Counted from the first letter of the stretch, positions 16,688 to 25,452 are shown. The stretch: DNA of 64,000 nucleotides from Cyclobacterium plantarum (GCF_011290685.1 NZ_JAANYN010000013.1:41545-105544); one strand, 5' to 3'. Numbers and translations are program-made. The notes: generated from the letters alone by a model not told the origin.

Positions 16688-17884
16688 ATGAAATCTTTCA
16701 CTTTCCTGTTAATGGTTTCCCTTTTGTCTGCTTGTGGGGAGGGGAAAGAAAATTCGGGTAAAGAAGAGGAGTCTACTGCTGCTGCATCTCCATTTTTCAC
16801 ACCGGATCCTAAGGTGGTGGAAGAAAAGCCGGTGGCTACGCTGGCCATTGGGGAGCAGGCACCAGATTTTAAGCTGCCTGGGGTGGATGGACAATATTAT
16901 AAATTGTCAGATTTTGATGATAAAGAGGTGTTGGTCATTAACTTTACCTGTAACCATTGTCCCACAGCACAGGCATATGAAGAAAGGTTCAATGATCTGG
17001 TGAATACTTACAGTGAGCAGGGAGTGCAGTTTATTGCCATATCTCCCAATTCTCCCATTGCCGTACTTCCTGAAGAGCTTGGCTATACTGATCTGAACGA
17101 TGATTTTGAGAGCATGAAGGTCAGGGCTGAAGAAATGAATTATAACTTCCCCTATCTTTACGATGGGGATGAGCATCATTTTTCAACAGCTTATGGCCCT
17201 ACTGCAACACCCCATATCTTTGTTTTTGACAAAGACAGGAAACTGACTTATCAGGGAAGAATAGATGCCTCTGAAAAACCCGGGACGGGGCAGGCTGAAG
17301 ATGCCAAATATGCCATTGAAAAAACCCTGAAAGGAGAACAATTGGCTGAAGACAAAGCCACAACTCCTGCTTTCGGTTGTTCCATTAAGTGGGCCTGGAA
17401 AAATGAGTACACCCTAAAGGTTAACGAAGACTGGAAGAAAAAGCCAGTGGAACTGAATAAGATCAGCTTGGCAGACCTGGAGGAATTATTGCAGAATAAC
17501 AGCGATCAGTTGAGGTTGGTGAATTTCTGGGCAACCTGGTGTGGCCCCTGTATTGTAGAATATCCGGAGTTTATCGAAATACAGCGGATGTATGGTAACA
17601 GGGATTTTGAGTTTGTGTCCGTAAGTCTGGATAATCCGGAATCCGCCGACAAAGCCTTAAAATTCCTCCAGAAAAAACATTCAGCTACCACCAATTATCT
17701 GGTGGATACTGACGACAAGTATGCCATCATAGATGTGGTTAAAAATGATTGGGATGGTAGCCTCCCACTGACCTTATTGATAGAACCAGGTGGAAAAGTC
17801 CACTACAAGGTACCCGGAACCATCAAACCCCTGGCACTCAAAAAAACGATCGTAGATCACCCCTTGATTGGGCGGTATTATTGA
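16688..17884 (+). CDS. Tandem redoxin lipoprotein: AhpC/TSA-like domain plus TlpA-like thioredoxin domain
   Basis: Exported thiol-disulfide protein. Seen: a lipoprotein signal (MKSFTFLLMVSLLSACGEG); a first redoxin domain (about 55-220) beginning QAPDFKLPGVDGQYYKLSDF, with CNHC (C88, C91) in NFTCNHCPTAQAYEERF; and a second thioredoxin domain (about 250-395) with NFWATWCGPCIVEYPEF (C285, C288). Cys 237 or so (PAFGCSIKWA) lies in the linker, as in other proteins of this redoxin type. An earlier ATG at 16658 would add ten residues before the signal peptide and sit only 5 bases after an inverted repeat, so 16688 is preferred. Role is inferred: periplasmic thiol reduction or peroxide defence, near dsbD and oxyR. 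Confidence 0.85.
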   Translation: MKSFTFLLMVSLLSACGEGKENSGKEEESTAAASPFFTPDPKVVEEKPVATLAIGEQAPDFKLPGVDGQYYKLSDFDDKEVLVINFTCNHCPTAQAYEERFNDLVNTYSEQGVQFIAISPNSPIAVLPEELGYTDLNDDFESMKVRAEEMNYNFPYLYDGDEHHFSTAYGPTATPHIFVFDKDRKLTYQGRIDASEKPGTGQAEDAKYAIEKTLKGEQLAEDKATTPAFGCSIKWAWKNEYTLKVNEDWKKKPVELNKISLADLEELLQNNSDQLRLVNFWATWCGPCIVEYPEFIEIQRMYGNRDFEFVSVSLDNPESADKALKFLQKKHSATTNYLVDTDDKYAIIDVVKNDWDGSLPLTLLIEPGGKVHYKVPGTIKPLALKKTIVDHPLIGRYY

Positions 17885-17956
17885 TAAATGGAAAGTTTGT
17901 ATTTTTGTAAGCCCGAGGGATTTAAATTGAAGAAGGGAAAAGCCCCTAAAGAAGAA

Positions 17957-17987
17957 GGGAGGGAAAAATTTATTCCCTCCCTTTTTT
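17957..17987. terminator. Terminator between the convergent redoxin and MoxR genes
   Basis: A perfect 9-base stem GGGAGGGAA/TTCCCTCCC is followed by TTTTTTA on the plus strand. It may also stop minus-strand transcription, although the minus-side T run is poorer. Confidence 0.85.
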
Positions 17988-17991
17988 ATCT

Positions 17992-19527
17992 TTAATTGAA
18001 ATCATCGTCTTCATCTTCCTCATCCAGGCCTGGTGCACCCAGATCAAACATGCTGCTGAAAAGATCTTTAAACTGCATACCGGTATCCAGCAGTTTTTTA
18101 CTCAATTGGCTGTATTCCGCCAGGCCGTGAAGGGCAAACTCCATGTAGAATTCCTTTTCTTTTTCCGGTAGGCCTTCCACAAATTGTGTTGTTATTTTTT
18201 CCAGCCCAGGGACTTCAAGAAGGGCTTTTTTATATTCTTTATCGCTCTGGCTGGCCAAAATATCCAGACTGTTGCCCTCTCCAAACCAGGACAAGGGAAG
18301 GACATAAGGGTTGCCTTCTTTTTCCTTATCTTTTTTCTTTTGCTCTGGTGATGGGAAATATTGTACAAAAAGATTTCTTATGGCTTTTCCGATCAGGTTA
18401 TAAGCCACCAATCCGGCACCTTCCTGTTCTCCCTCGTACACGAGCTCCACTTTGCCGGTAATTGCGGGAATCACCCCAATGAGGTCCACTATTCTAACCA
18501 TGGTGTTGGTTTCCCCATTGAGGTAAAGCCTCCTCTCTGCGGCAGAGATCAGGTTTTCGTAAGCAGATATCGTCAACCTGGCCGATACCCCACTTTTTTC
18601 GTCTACGTATTCACTTTCACGGGCCTCTACCGCAATCTGTTCGATCAGGTCTTTCATCAGCTCAGGAACATGGATTTTTTCCAATGGCCTTCCTTTCAGT
18701 TTTGCTTCCTGCTCAGTGATTTTTCTGCCAATGGCAATACTTTTTGGGTAGTGGGTGATAATTTGGCTTTCTATCCTGTCTTTAAGGGGTGTGACAATGC
18801 TACCACGGTTGGTGTAATCTTCAGGATTTGCAGTAAAGACAAATTGGATATCCAGAGGTAATCTGAGTTTGAAGCCCCGGATTTGAATATCGCCTTCCTG
18901 AAGGATGTTGAATAAGGCTACCTGAATTCTGGCTTGTAAATCCGGCAATTCGTTGATTACGAAAATAGACCGGTGGGACCGGGGAACCAAACCAAAATGG
19001 ATGACCCTTTCGTCGTTGTATGAAAGTTTCATGGTCGCTGCCTTGATGGGGTCCACGTCTCCTATTAAGTCCGCAACGGATACATCGGGAGTAGCCAGTT
19101 TTTCTGTATACCGGTCTTCTTTTGCCCACCAGTTTATCGGGGTATCGTCTCCCTTTTCTTCAATCACCTGTCGCGCAAATGTAGAAATGGGCATTAGCGG
19201 GTCATCATTCAATTCAGACCCTTTTACCACCGGAACAAAATCATCAAGCAGGAGGGTCATCATTCTGGCTATTCTTGTTTTGGCCTGCCCCCTCAGACCT
19301 AGCAAGTTGATGCTGTGTTTGGAAAGTATGGCCCTTTCTATATCAGGTATCACCGTATCTTCATATCCCCATATGCCTTCAAAAACATTCTCTTTATTTT
19401 TTATTTTCTTGATCAGGTTACTTCTTAGTTCTTCTTTAATGGTTTTGTGTGAATAACCTGAGGCTTTTAACTGGCCTAAAGTTTTTATTTTTTGTATCTC
19501 TTTGCTGGTCATTTTTGTGTATTCCAT
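17992..19527 (-). CDS. MoxR/ChlI-type AAA ATPase
   Basis: AAA+ ATPase of the magnesium-chelatase subunit I/MoxR kind, often misnamed magnesium chelatase. Such ATPases remodel or activate partner proteins together with a VWA-domain protein. Seen: Walker A GLRGQAKTR (residues 77-85, with Ala before the Lys as in MoxR proteins), a Walker B-like IFVINELPDLQARIQ, sensor region FVFTANPEDYTNRG, and an acidic tail (LDEEDEDDDFN). No bacteriochlorophyll genes are nearby, so a chelatase role is unlikely. The VWA gene lies immediately upstream with a 3-base gap, a strong sign that the two work together. The target is unknown. Confidence 0.85.
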   Translation of the reverse strand: MEYTKMTSKEIQKIKTLGQLKASGYSHKTIKEELRSNLIKKIKNKENVFEGIWGYEDTVIPDIERAILSKHSINLLGLRGQAKTRIARMMTLLLDDFVPVVKGSELNDDPLMPISTFARQVIEEKGDDTPINWWAKEDRYTEKLATPDVSVADLIGDVDPIKAATMKLSYNDERVIHFGLVPRSHRSIFVINELPDLQARIQVALFNILQEGDIQIRGFKLRLPLDIQFVFTANPEDYTNRGSIVTPLKDRIESQIITHYPKSIAIGRKITEQEAKLKGRPLEKIHVPELMKDLIEQIAVEARESEYVDEKSGVSARLTISAYENLISAAERRLYLNGETNTMVRIVDLIGVIPAITGKVELVYEGEQEGAGLVAYNLIGKAIRNLFVQYFPSPEQKKKDKEKEGNPYVLPLSWFGEGNSLDILASQSDKEYKKALLEVPGLEKITTQFVEGLPEKEKEFYMEFALHGLAEYSQLSKKLLDTGMQFKDLFSSMFDLGAPGLDEEDEDDDFN

Positions 19528-19530
19528 GCT

Positions 19531-20631
19531 TTAAAAACGTTTGGTTCGGTTTCGCCTGTAATCTTCGAAAATCAAATGACCCAAGCCTTTCAGGTTACTG
19601 TAATAGGCATTTCCATTGTTAACCGTCGTGAATTCCTTTACAAATTCTTTGAGGTAAGGGTCAGAGGCAATCATAAAAGTGGTTACAGGAATTTTTAATT
19701 TTCTACATTGAGCTGCAAGTTTCAGGGTTTCTTTTAGGATTTTGCTATCAATTCCGAAGCTGTTTTTATAATACTTGATGCCAACTTTCATACAGGTGGG
19801 TTTTCCATCTGTAATCATAAAAATCTGCTTGTTTGGATTTTTTCTTCTTCTCAACAGATCCATGGCCAATTCCAAACCGGCCACTGTATTGGTATGATAA
19901 GGACCTACTTGCAAGTAGGGGAGATCCTTTATCTCTATTTGCCAGGCATCATTGCCAAATACGATAATATCCAGCGTGTCTTTAGGGTAACGCGTCTTGA
20001 TGAGTTCAGCCAGTGCCATGGCTACTTTTTTGGCTGGTGTAATCCTGTCTTCTCCATAAAGGATCATGGAGTGTGAAATATCAATCATCAAAACGGTTGA
20101 TGTCTGGGTGCGCATTTCACTTTCCACCACCTCCAGATCATCTTCAGTCAATAAATAGTCTCCGGAAAAACCATGATTGGCCTGGGCATTCCGCAGGGAA
20201 TCCGTCAGAGCGATCTGATCCAGATTATCCCCAAACTGAAAAGGCCTTCGGTCCGAGCCCCTTTCCTCTCCAGGTCCGGTATGGGTGGTTTTGTGTTGCC
20301 CTCCTTTCCCTTTTTTCAACTTTCCGAATATTTCCTCCAGCGCGCTTTTCCTTATGGTCTGCTCGGATTTTCCGGTGATTTTTAATTCTCCCTTACCCTG
20401 CTTTTCATCCAGATAGCCCTTGCTTTTTAAATCCTCTATAAAATCACCAATCCCATATCCTGGTTTGGTCATGTTATATCGTTTGTCCAGATTGGTAAGC
20501 CAACTTAAGGCTTCTGCCACATCTCCACCAGTCATGGTGATTAGTTGTAGAAATATATCCAAAAGCTGTTCAAAGGAATTTTTATCCGGGTCTTTTTGGG
20601 GAACGAATTTAGTGAATCTGAATCCTTTCAT
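19531..20631 (-). CDS. VWA-domain protein paired with the MoxR ATPase
   Basis: Cytoplasmic von Willebrand factor A protein, like ChlD/CoxE partners of MoxR ATPases. Seen: a helical N-terminal part (SFEQLLDIFLQLITMTGGDVAEALSWL), a charged linker, and a VWA domain (about 175-360) with the metal-binding MIDAS motif VLMIDISHSM (D184, S186, S188) and a later ITDGKPT. The frame is open back to 20739, but that start overlaps the upstream acetyltransferase by 55 bases. The conserved-looking N-terminus MKGFRFTKF begins at 20631, so this start is preferred; it gives 366 residues. The partner ATPase follows after 3 bases. Confidence 0.83.
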   Translation of the reverse strand: MKGFRFTKFVPQKDPDKNSFEQLLDIFLQLITMTGGDVAEALSWLTNLDKRYNMTKPGYGIGDFIEDLKSKGYLDEKQGKGELKITGKSEQTIRKSALEEIFGKLKKGKGGQHKTTHTGPGEERGSDRRPFQFGDNLDQIALTDSLRNAQANHGFSGDYLLTEDDLEVVESEMRTQTSTVLMIDISHSMILYGEDRITPAKKVAMALAELIKTRYPKDTLDIIVFGNDAWQIEIKDLPYLQVGPYHTNTVAGLELAMDLLRRRKNPNKQIFMITDGKPTCMKVGIKYYKNSFGIDSKILKETLKLAAQCRKLKIPVTTFMIASDPYLKEFVKEFTTVNNGNAYYSNLKGLGHLIFEDYRRNRTKRF

Positions 20632-20684
20632 ATTTACACAACAAGAATTAGGCTCCTTGGGTTTTAACTTTTCTAAATACCTTT

Positions 20685-21164
20685 TCAGGATTGAATCAGT
20701 GAGGTTATTTCCTCCGCCTGCAAATGGCAATTGAGCCATTCTTCTTCAAAGCTGGCACCGTATTTTTCGTAAAACTTAATCGCAGGTTCATTCCAATCCA
20801 AAACCTGCCACATCATTCCGGTACATTTTTCTTCCAGTGATTTTGCCAGTACCCTTTCAAAAAGCAATTTGCCGGCTCCCTTACCTCTTTCCTGCTCGGT
20901 GATGATGTAATCTTCAAGGTAAAGCCTTTTCCCCTTCCAGGTACTGTACCTGAAATAATAAATTGCCGTTCCAATGATCGATTGATCTTCGTCCCTAACT
21001 ACCACAAAAAAACCAAAAACAGGTTGCGGACCAAAACCGTCTTTTTCCATCATTTCCAAAGTATTGGTCACTTCTTCAGGTGCTTTTTCATACAGGGCCA
21101 GCTCCTTGATCAGGTCAAATATCGCTGGCAGATCTTCTTTTTTTCCTTCTCTAACAGTGTACAT
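20685..21164 (-). CDS. GNAT-family N-acetyltransferase
   Basis: Acetyl-CoA-dependent acetyltransferase of the spermidine/diamine N-acetyltransferase-like group. Seen: a compact single domain of 159 residues; N-terminal VREGKKEDLPAIFDLIKELA; the pantetheine-binding loop LEDYIITEQERGKGAGKLLF (Q/RxxGxG/A motif); and motif B WQVLDWNEPAIKFYEKYGA, which in diamine acetyltransferases holds the catalytic Tyr. It is upstream of, and probably co-transcribed with, the VWA/MoxR genes. The substrate is not determinable; an amine is a guess from the closest family. Confidence 0.88.
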   Translation of the reverse strand: MYTVREGKKEDLPAIFDLIKELALYEKAPEEVTNTLEMMEKDGFGPQPVFGFFVVVRDEDQSIIGTAIYYFRYSTWKGKRLYLEDYIITEQERGKGAGKLLFERVLAKSLEEKCTGMMWQVLDWNEPAIKFYEKYGASFEEEWLNCHLQAEEITSLIQS

Positions 21165-21264
21165 GATTTGAAATTAATAAAAATGGATCAGATTAGCTGT
21201 AAAATCGGGTGCTTACTAAAAAAATAAATATTTGTCTTGAGCAGGGGATTCCTGTATCAGTTTT

Positions 21265-21272
21265 TATATTTG
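21265..21272 (+). promoter_or_regulatory. Candidate -7 element for coaX
   Basis: TATATTTG fits the Bacteroidota TAnnTTTG consensus and lies 20 bases before the coaX ATG at 21293. A TTG 25 bases upstream is slightly too far for an ideal -33. The element falls inside the longer open frame, which supports the shorter start. Confidence 0.4.
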
Positions 21273-21292
21273 AAAACGTAATCGTATACGCC

Positions 21293-22072
21293 ATGTTTTT
21301 ATCAGTAGATGCAGGAAATTCAAATATTGTTTTTGGAATTTATGAGGAAAGCAGTGATTCCTGGCTTAATGTACTTCGGGTAGAAACCACCAAAAAATTA
21401 TCCGTTTTACAATTGGAAAAAGCTTTGGGTTTGTTTTTTCTGGAGAACGGCCTGCATCCTGACTCCATCGATGGCATTGGGTTGAGTACTGTAGTCCCTG
21501 ATTTAAAAACAGTATTGTTGAGATGCATGGAAAATTTTTTTGGTCGGATGCCATACCTGATCAATGAAAAAAGCTATGATAAGCTCCTGGTTAAAACTAC
21601 CAATCCTGAAGAAATAGGGTCTGATTTGATGGCCAATATTACAGCTGCCTATGACTGCTTCAAAGAAGCTTGTATCGTTGTGGATTTTGGCACAGCCCTT
21701 ACTTTTAGCATCATAGACAGTCAGGGCAATGTGATCGGGATCAATATTGTGCCTGGTATCAAAACGGCTATAAATTCATTGTTTACCGGTACGGCCAGAT
21801 TGCCAAAAGTAAGCCTGGAGATGCCCGATTCCGTATTGGGGAAAAACACCGTCCAGGCCATTCAGTCAGGTATTTTTTATGGATATACGGGATTGGTTAA
21901 AGGAATGCTGGCATCCATTTCAGCGGAAACTCAAATGAAATTTAAGGTCCTTGCTACCGGAGGCCTGTCTCCGGTGATGCAGCACCTGTCAGCCGAATTT
22001 GACCTCATGGACATCCACCTGACATTGAAGGGGATTTATCAGATTACAAGGATAAATTGTAAAAAAGATTGA
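21293..22072 (+). CDS. coaX: Type III pantothenate kinase
   Basis: First enzyme of coenzyme A synthesis: phosphorylates pantothenate with ATP. Seen: the ASKHA-fold phosphate motif MFLSVDAGNSNIVFGIYE at the N-terminus, GIGLSTVVPDL, NPEEIGSDLMANI, the second phosphate motif CIVVDFGTALTFSIID, and PGIKTAINSLFTGTARLPKV. Starting at 21293 gives 259 residues, the usual CoaX size, and puts DAGN at its normal N-terminal place. The frame is open to 21209, but the extra 28 residues have no family resemblance and cover a likely promoter. Confidence 0.93.
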   Translation: MFLSVDAGNSNIVFGIYEESSDSWLNVLRVETTKKLSVLQLEKALGLFFLENGLHPDSIDGIGLSTVVPDLKTVLLRCMENFFGRMPYLINEKSYDKLLVKTTNPEEIGSDLMANITAAYDCFKEACIVVDFGTALTFSIIDSQGNVIGINIVPGIKTAINSLFTGTARLPKVSLEMPDSVLGKNTVQAIQSGIFYGYTGLVKGMLASISAETQMKFKVLATGGLSPVMQHLSAEFDLMDIHLTLKGIYQITRINCKKD

Positions 22073-22163
22073 CTTTTCAAAAAAATTTGGAGATCTAATT
22101 TGGAATTGGCTATATAAAATTTTAGTTTAAATCTTTTCAATTTCCACCATAAAACCAGATACT

Positions 22164-22535
22164 ATGAATCCTCAACCACAACCTTTTGATTATTATCTTG
22201 ATGTATTAAAAAACAAATATGCTCAATTTGATGGGCGCGCCAGAAGAAGTGAATATTGGTATTTCGTTTTGTTCAATGTACTGGTGAGTATTGGAATCGG
22301 CATTGTGGGGACTTTTCTGGACAGTAATTTCCTCAGTATGATTTACAGTTTGGGTGTATTTATTCCAGGTATTGCAGTGGCAGTGAGAAGACTTCACGAT
22401 ACCGGCCGGTCGGGATTGTGGATTTTGATAGGGCTCATTCCGATAATCGGACTAATTGTGCTTATCGTTTTTATGGTCGAGGATAGCAAACCGGATAACC
22501 AATATGGTCCCAACCCAAAAATAGCGGTTCAATAA
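22164..22535 (+). CDS. DUF805-family inner-membrane protein
   Basis: Small membrane protein of unknown function. Seen: the DUF805 opening YYLDVLKNKYAQFDGRARRSEYWYF, three to four hydrophobic helices (about 35-55, 62-80, 92-112), the typical VAVRRLHDTGRSGLW motif, and the C-terminal GPNP. The 123-residue length is normal. It is monocistronic between coaX and a bidirectional terminator. Nothing in the context points to a role. Confidence 0.88.
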   Translation: MNPQPQPFDYYLDVLKNKYAQFDGRARRSEYWYFVLFNVLVSIGIGIVGTFLDSNFLSMIYSLGVFIPGIAVAVRRLHDTGRSGLWILIGLIPIIGLIVLIVFMVEDSKPDNQYGPNPKIAVQ

Positions 22536-22540
22536 TAAAA

Positions 22541-22569
22541 AAAAGCGGGTCTTATTCAGACTCGCTTTT
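22541..22569. terminator. Bidirectional terminator between DUF805 and RNase G genes
   Basis: The arms AAAAGCGGGTCT and AGACTCGCTTTT pair with one G:U around TATTC. A/T runs lie on both sides. The rng stop codon lies inside the hairpin. Confidence 0.8.
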
Positions 22570-24123
22570 AACAATAACTTCTATAGGTTCTCCTGAATGA
22601 TCCAGGAATTTGTACTCCGTCACCGGTAGTGAAGAATCTTTAATCAGACTGATCCATTTGTAATATTTAAAAAACCATTGTACCCTTTTGGAAATCATGC
22701 CATGTGTAAAATAGGCATATAAATAGGGATGCAAGGCTATTTTAATCTTCGATTCGTTTTGATGTGTTGCAAGATGTTCTAAATCTTTTTCCAATTTGTC
22801 AGCCACCAATATGGAAGCCTGAATTTTCCCTGTTCCATTGCAGGAAGGGCAGGTCTCTTTTGTGACAATGTTCATTTCGGGCCTGACTCGCTGCCGGGTG
22901 ATTTGCATCAATCCGAATTTGGTAAGCGGGAGTACCGTGTTTTTAGAGCGGTCATCTCTCATGGCATCTTTCATCGCTTCAAAAATGGCCCGCTTATTTT
23001 CTGCCTTTTTCATATCGATAAAATCGATAACGATGATACCCCCCATGTCTCTAAGCCTCAATTGTCTTGCAATTTCTTTTACAGCCACTAAATTGGTTTT
23101 AAGGCCTGTATTTTCCTGATCACTTTCCTGATTGGACTTGTTGCCACTGTTTACATCCACCACATGTAGGGCTTCGGTATGCTCAATAATGAGATAACCG
23201 CCCTGAGGTAGGCTAACAGCAGATCCAAACAGGCTTTTGATCTGTTTTTCAATACCAAAACTTTCAAAGAGCTTTGCTTTTCCGTTGAAAAGCTTAACAA
23301 TTTTTTCTTTTTCTGGAGCAATGGATCTTATATAAGATCGCATCTGATCGTAAATTACTTCGTCCTCTACCGTGATTGCGTCGAAAGATTCGTTGAGCAG
23401 GTCTCTGATAATAGAAGAGGCCAGACTCATTTCTCCGATGATTTTGTCTTTTACCTTGGCTTTTTGCAACTTACTCATACCTTCTTCCCAGGCCTCAAGG
23501 AGGTTTCTGAGATCTTTATCCAGCTCTGTGACAGATTGTCCTTCTGCAACAGTACGGATAATAACCCCAAAATTTACGGGTTTGATGGATGTGATAAGTC
23601 TGGATAACCTTCTTCTCTCTTCGGCACTACGTATCTTTTTGGATACATTGACCGTGTCAGAAAAAGGTACCAACACCAGGTATCGACCAGCAAGGGAGAG
23701 CTCACAGGATAATCGCGGGCCTTTTGTTGATATCGGTTCCTTGACCACCTGAACAAGAACCTGATTGTTTTTTGACAAAACCTGGGAAATTTTACCCAAC
23801 TTGTCTATTTCAGGTTCGTTTTCAAAACCTTTCAGGTTTAATTCCTTTCGGTTTTTATTCCGGATTAGTTTTACCAGTTTGTTTAAACTGTTTACCCGTG
23901 GTCCAAGATCTTGATAATGTAAAAAAGCGTCTTTTTCAAAACCTACGTCTATAAAAGCGGCATTCAAGCCATTGACGATTTTCTTTACAGTTCCAAGATA
24001 AATATCACCAACCTTAAACTTGTTGTCTTCCTCTTCAACGTGAAGTTCAATCAAGCTTTTGTTTTTCAACAAGGCGATGCGACTACCATTTTGAGATGAA
24101 TCAATTAATAATTCTGAACTCAA
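22552..24123 (-). CDS. rng: Ribonuclease G
   Basis: Endoribonuclease of the RNase E/G family, active in 16S 5' processing and mRNA decay. Seen: an N-terminal S1 domain (GDIYLGTVKKIVNGLNAAFIDVGFEKDAFLHYQDL), an RNase H-like and DNase I-like catalytic core (GGIIVIDFIDMKK supplies the Mg-binding Asp), and the zinc-link cysteines ETCPSCNGTGKI. The 523-residue length and absence of an RNase E-like C-terminal scaffold identify the G form. The start codon is TTG at 24123, chosen because MSSELLIDSSQNGSRIALL is the family N-terminus. It is downstream of the small basic ribosomal-type gene and the TPR and HU genes on the same strand. Confidence 0.94.
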   Translation of the reverse strand: MSSELLIDSSQNGSRIALLKNKSLIELHVEEEDNKFKVGDIYLGTVKKIVNGLNAAFIDVGFEKDAFLHYQDLGPRVNSLNKLVKLIRNKNRKELNLKGFENEPEIDKLGKISQVLSKNNQVLVQVVKEPISTKGPRLSCELSLAGRYLVLVPFSDTVNVSKKIRSAEERRRLSRLITSIKPVNFGVIIRTVAEGQSVTELDKDLRNLLEAWEEGMSKLQKAKVKDKIIGEMSLASSIIRDLLNESFDAITVEDEVIYDQMRSYIRSIAPEKEKIVKLFNGKAKLFESFGIEKQIKSLFGSAVSLPQGGYLIIEHTEALHVVDVNSGNKSNQESDQENTGLKTNLVAVKEIARQLRLRDMGGIIVIDFIDMKKAENKRAIFEAMKDAMRDDRSKNTVLPLTKFGLMQITRQRVRPEMNIVTKETCPSCNGTGKIQASILVADKLEKDLEHLATHQNESKIKIALHPYLYAYFTHGMISKRVQWFFKYYKWISLIKDSSLPVTEYKFLDHSGEPIEVIVKSESE

Positions 24124-24178
24124 ATTGTGTCTCTGTTATAAAATAAAAGAACGTGTTAAATGATTCAAAGAAGTACAC

Positions 24179-24268
24179 TTACTTCTTCTTGTGTCTGTTT
24201 TTCCTTAATCTTTTCTTACGCTTGTGCGTAGCAATCTTATGTCTCTTCCTTTTTTTACCGCAAGGCAT
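24179..24268 (-). CDS. 29-residue AURKAIP1/COX24-domain (DUF1713, bS22-like) basic protein
   Basis: A tiny, extremely basic protein, MPCGKKRKRHKIATHKRKKR followed by LRKNRHKKK. It resembles the short AURKAIP1/COX24-domain proteins found in Bacteroidota next to rng and the bS22 small-subunit ribosomal protein of mycobacteria. More than half of its residues are Lys, Arg or His, as expected for an rRNA-binding peptide. It is complete from ATG to TAA in the 180-base gap between the TPR gene and rng. A ribosomal role is inferred from family resemblance. Confidence 0.85.
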   Translation of the reverse strand: MPCGKKRKRHKIATHKRKKRLRKNRHKKK

Positions 24269-24301
24269 AATTTTATGGTTTAAAGTTTAACAATATTATA
24301 A

Positions 24302-25123
24302 CTATAATCTATCTAAGTAATTCTCTATTCCGGACAGGATCTGAGGATCATCCGTCTTTCCTTTTAAAGACTGCAATTGCTCTCTGGCCCGGTCTTTTTG
24401 GTTGGATTCAAATAAGCTAACCCCCAAATAAAACTGACCCTGAATATTGTTAGGATGATTGGCTACCAGTTTTTCGAATCGCTCCACAGCCCTTTTATAC
24501 TGTCCGCTTTGCATGGATAGTATGCCCATGTTAAACAAAGCTTCTTCATTATCCGGGTCCTCTTCAAGAATTTCCCTGAGCATGGTTATTCCTTGCATGG
24601 GATTGGAAGAAGACACGTATGTCATGGCTATCTTGGTTTTCAGATCAAGTCTTTCAGGTTGGCTTTCCAATACTTTTCCAAGATACTCCCTGGTGTTTTC
24701 TGCCAACCTTTCGGTTTTGGCATCATCCATAGAAAACCCAAAAGCCTCATAATAAGTATTACCCGCCTTTTCCCAGTTTTCAATACCGGGTACTTTTTCA
24801 GCAATTAAACTGTAAAAGTAAGCGGCACTATCAATTTTTCCACCAGCTTCATAAACTTTGGCAATGGAATCTGCAAAGATAACAAAATTTTTGTCATCAG
24901 GTTCACCTTCCATCTCCGCCATGAGGTTTTCGATTACTTCCAGATCACGTTGATCCAGTGAACTGTTGTGAGTGTCTCCATCAGTAGAAAAATCAGATCC
25001 CAAACCACCACCGCCTTCAGCAAGTTGCTGCTCCTCATTGTCCACGACTACCATTGGCAATCTGTAAAGCAGGTAAGTAAGCAGCAATCCGGCCAGGACG
25101 AAAACAATTTGGGATCTTTTCAT
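24302..25123 (-). CDS. Membrane-anchored tetratricopeptide-repeat protein
   Basis: Probable protein-interaction scaffold. Seen: an N-terminal membrane anchor (IVFVLAGLLLTYLLYRLPMVVV, about 5-26), a glycine/acid linker (EGGGGLGSDFST), and a helical C-terminal region with TPR units. The clearest are EDPDNEEALFNMGILSMQSG and NNIQGQFYLGVSLFESNQKD (about 185-255). No enzymatic motif was seen. It lies 20 bases downstream of the HU gene and upstream of the small ribosomal-type protein and rng, probably as one unit. The protein bound is unknown. Confidence 0.82.
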   Translation of the reverse strand: MKRSQIVFVLAGLLLTYLLYRLPMVVVDNEEQQLAEGGGGLGSDFSTDGDTHNSSLDQRDLEVIENLMAEMEGEPDDKNFVIFADSIAKVYEAGGKIDSAAYFYSLIAEKVPGIENWEKAGNTYYEAFGFSMDDAKTERLAENTREYLGKVLESQPERLDLKTKIAMTYVSSSNPMQGITMLREILEEDPDNEEALFNMGILSMQSGQYKRAVERFEKLVANHPNNIQGQFYLGVSLFESNQKDRAREQLQSLKGKTDDPQILSGIENYLDRL

Positions 25124-25143
25124 AAGTTTAATTTTCCAGGTAA

Positions 25144-25452
25144 TTATTCCTGGGGTGCCAATTCTTTAACGGTTTGGCTGTTCTTGATTTTTTCAATAAA
25201 AGATTTGGAAGGTTTAAAAGCGGGAACATAATGCTCATCTATTACGATAGCCGTGTTTTTGGAAATGTTTCTCGCAATTTTTTTAGCTCTTTTCTTGTTG
25301 ATAAAGCTGCCAAAACCTCTGACATAAATGTTATCTCCTTCCGCCATTGAATCCTTTACAACTTTAAAAAACGCTTCAACGGTTTGTGTAACATCGTCCT
25401 TTTGAATTCCTGTCTTCTCTGAAATCTTTGTGATTACCTCTGCTTTAGTCAC
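25144..25452 (-). CDS. HU-family DNA-binding protein
   Basis: Small histone-like protein that bends and compacts DNA. Seen: the HU/IHF fold with helical N-terminus MTKAEVITKISEKTGIQKDD, the signature VRGFGSFINKKRAKKIARN, and the DNA-contacting beta-arm leading to VPAFKPSKSF. The 102-residue length is slightly longer than E. coli HU because of a short tail. The start codon is GTG at 25452. A -7-like TAAATTTG on the minus strand (25522-25529) lies about 70 bases upstream. Confidence 0.94.
   Translation of the reverse strand: MTKAEVITKISEKTGIQKDDVTQTVEAFFKVVKDSMAEGDNIYVRGFGSFINKKRAKKIARNISKNTAIVIDEHYVPAFKPSKSFIEKIKNSQTVKELAPQE

Noticed and set aside
17992..19527. Magnesium chelatase subunit I as a literal function
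   Set aside because: No (bacterio)chlorophyll genes are nearby, and the MoxR/VWA pair arrangement explains the resemblance.
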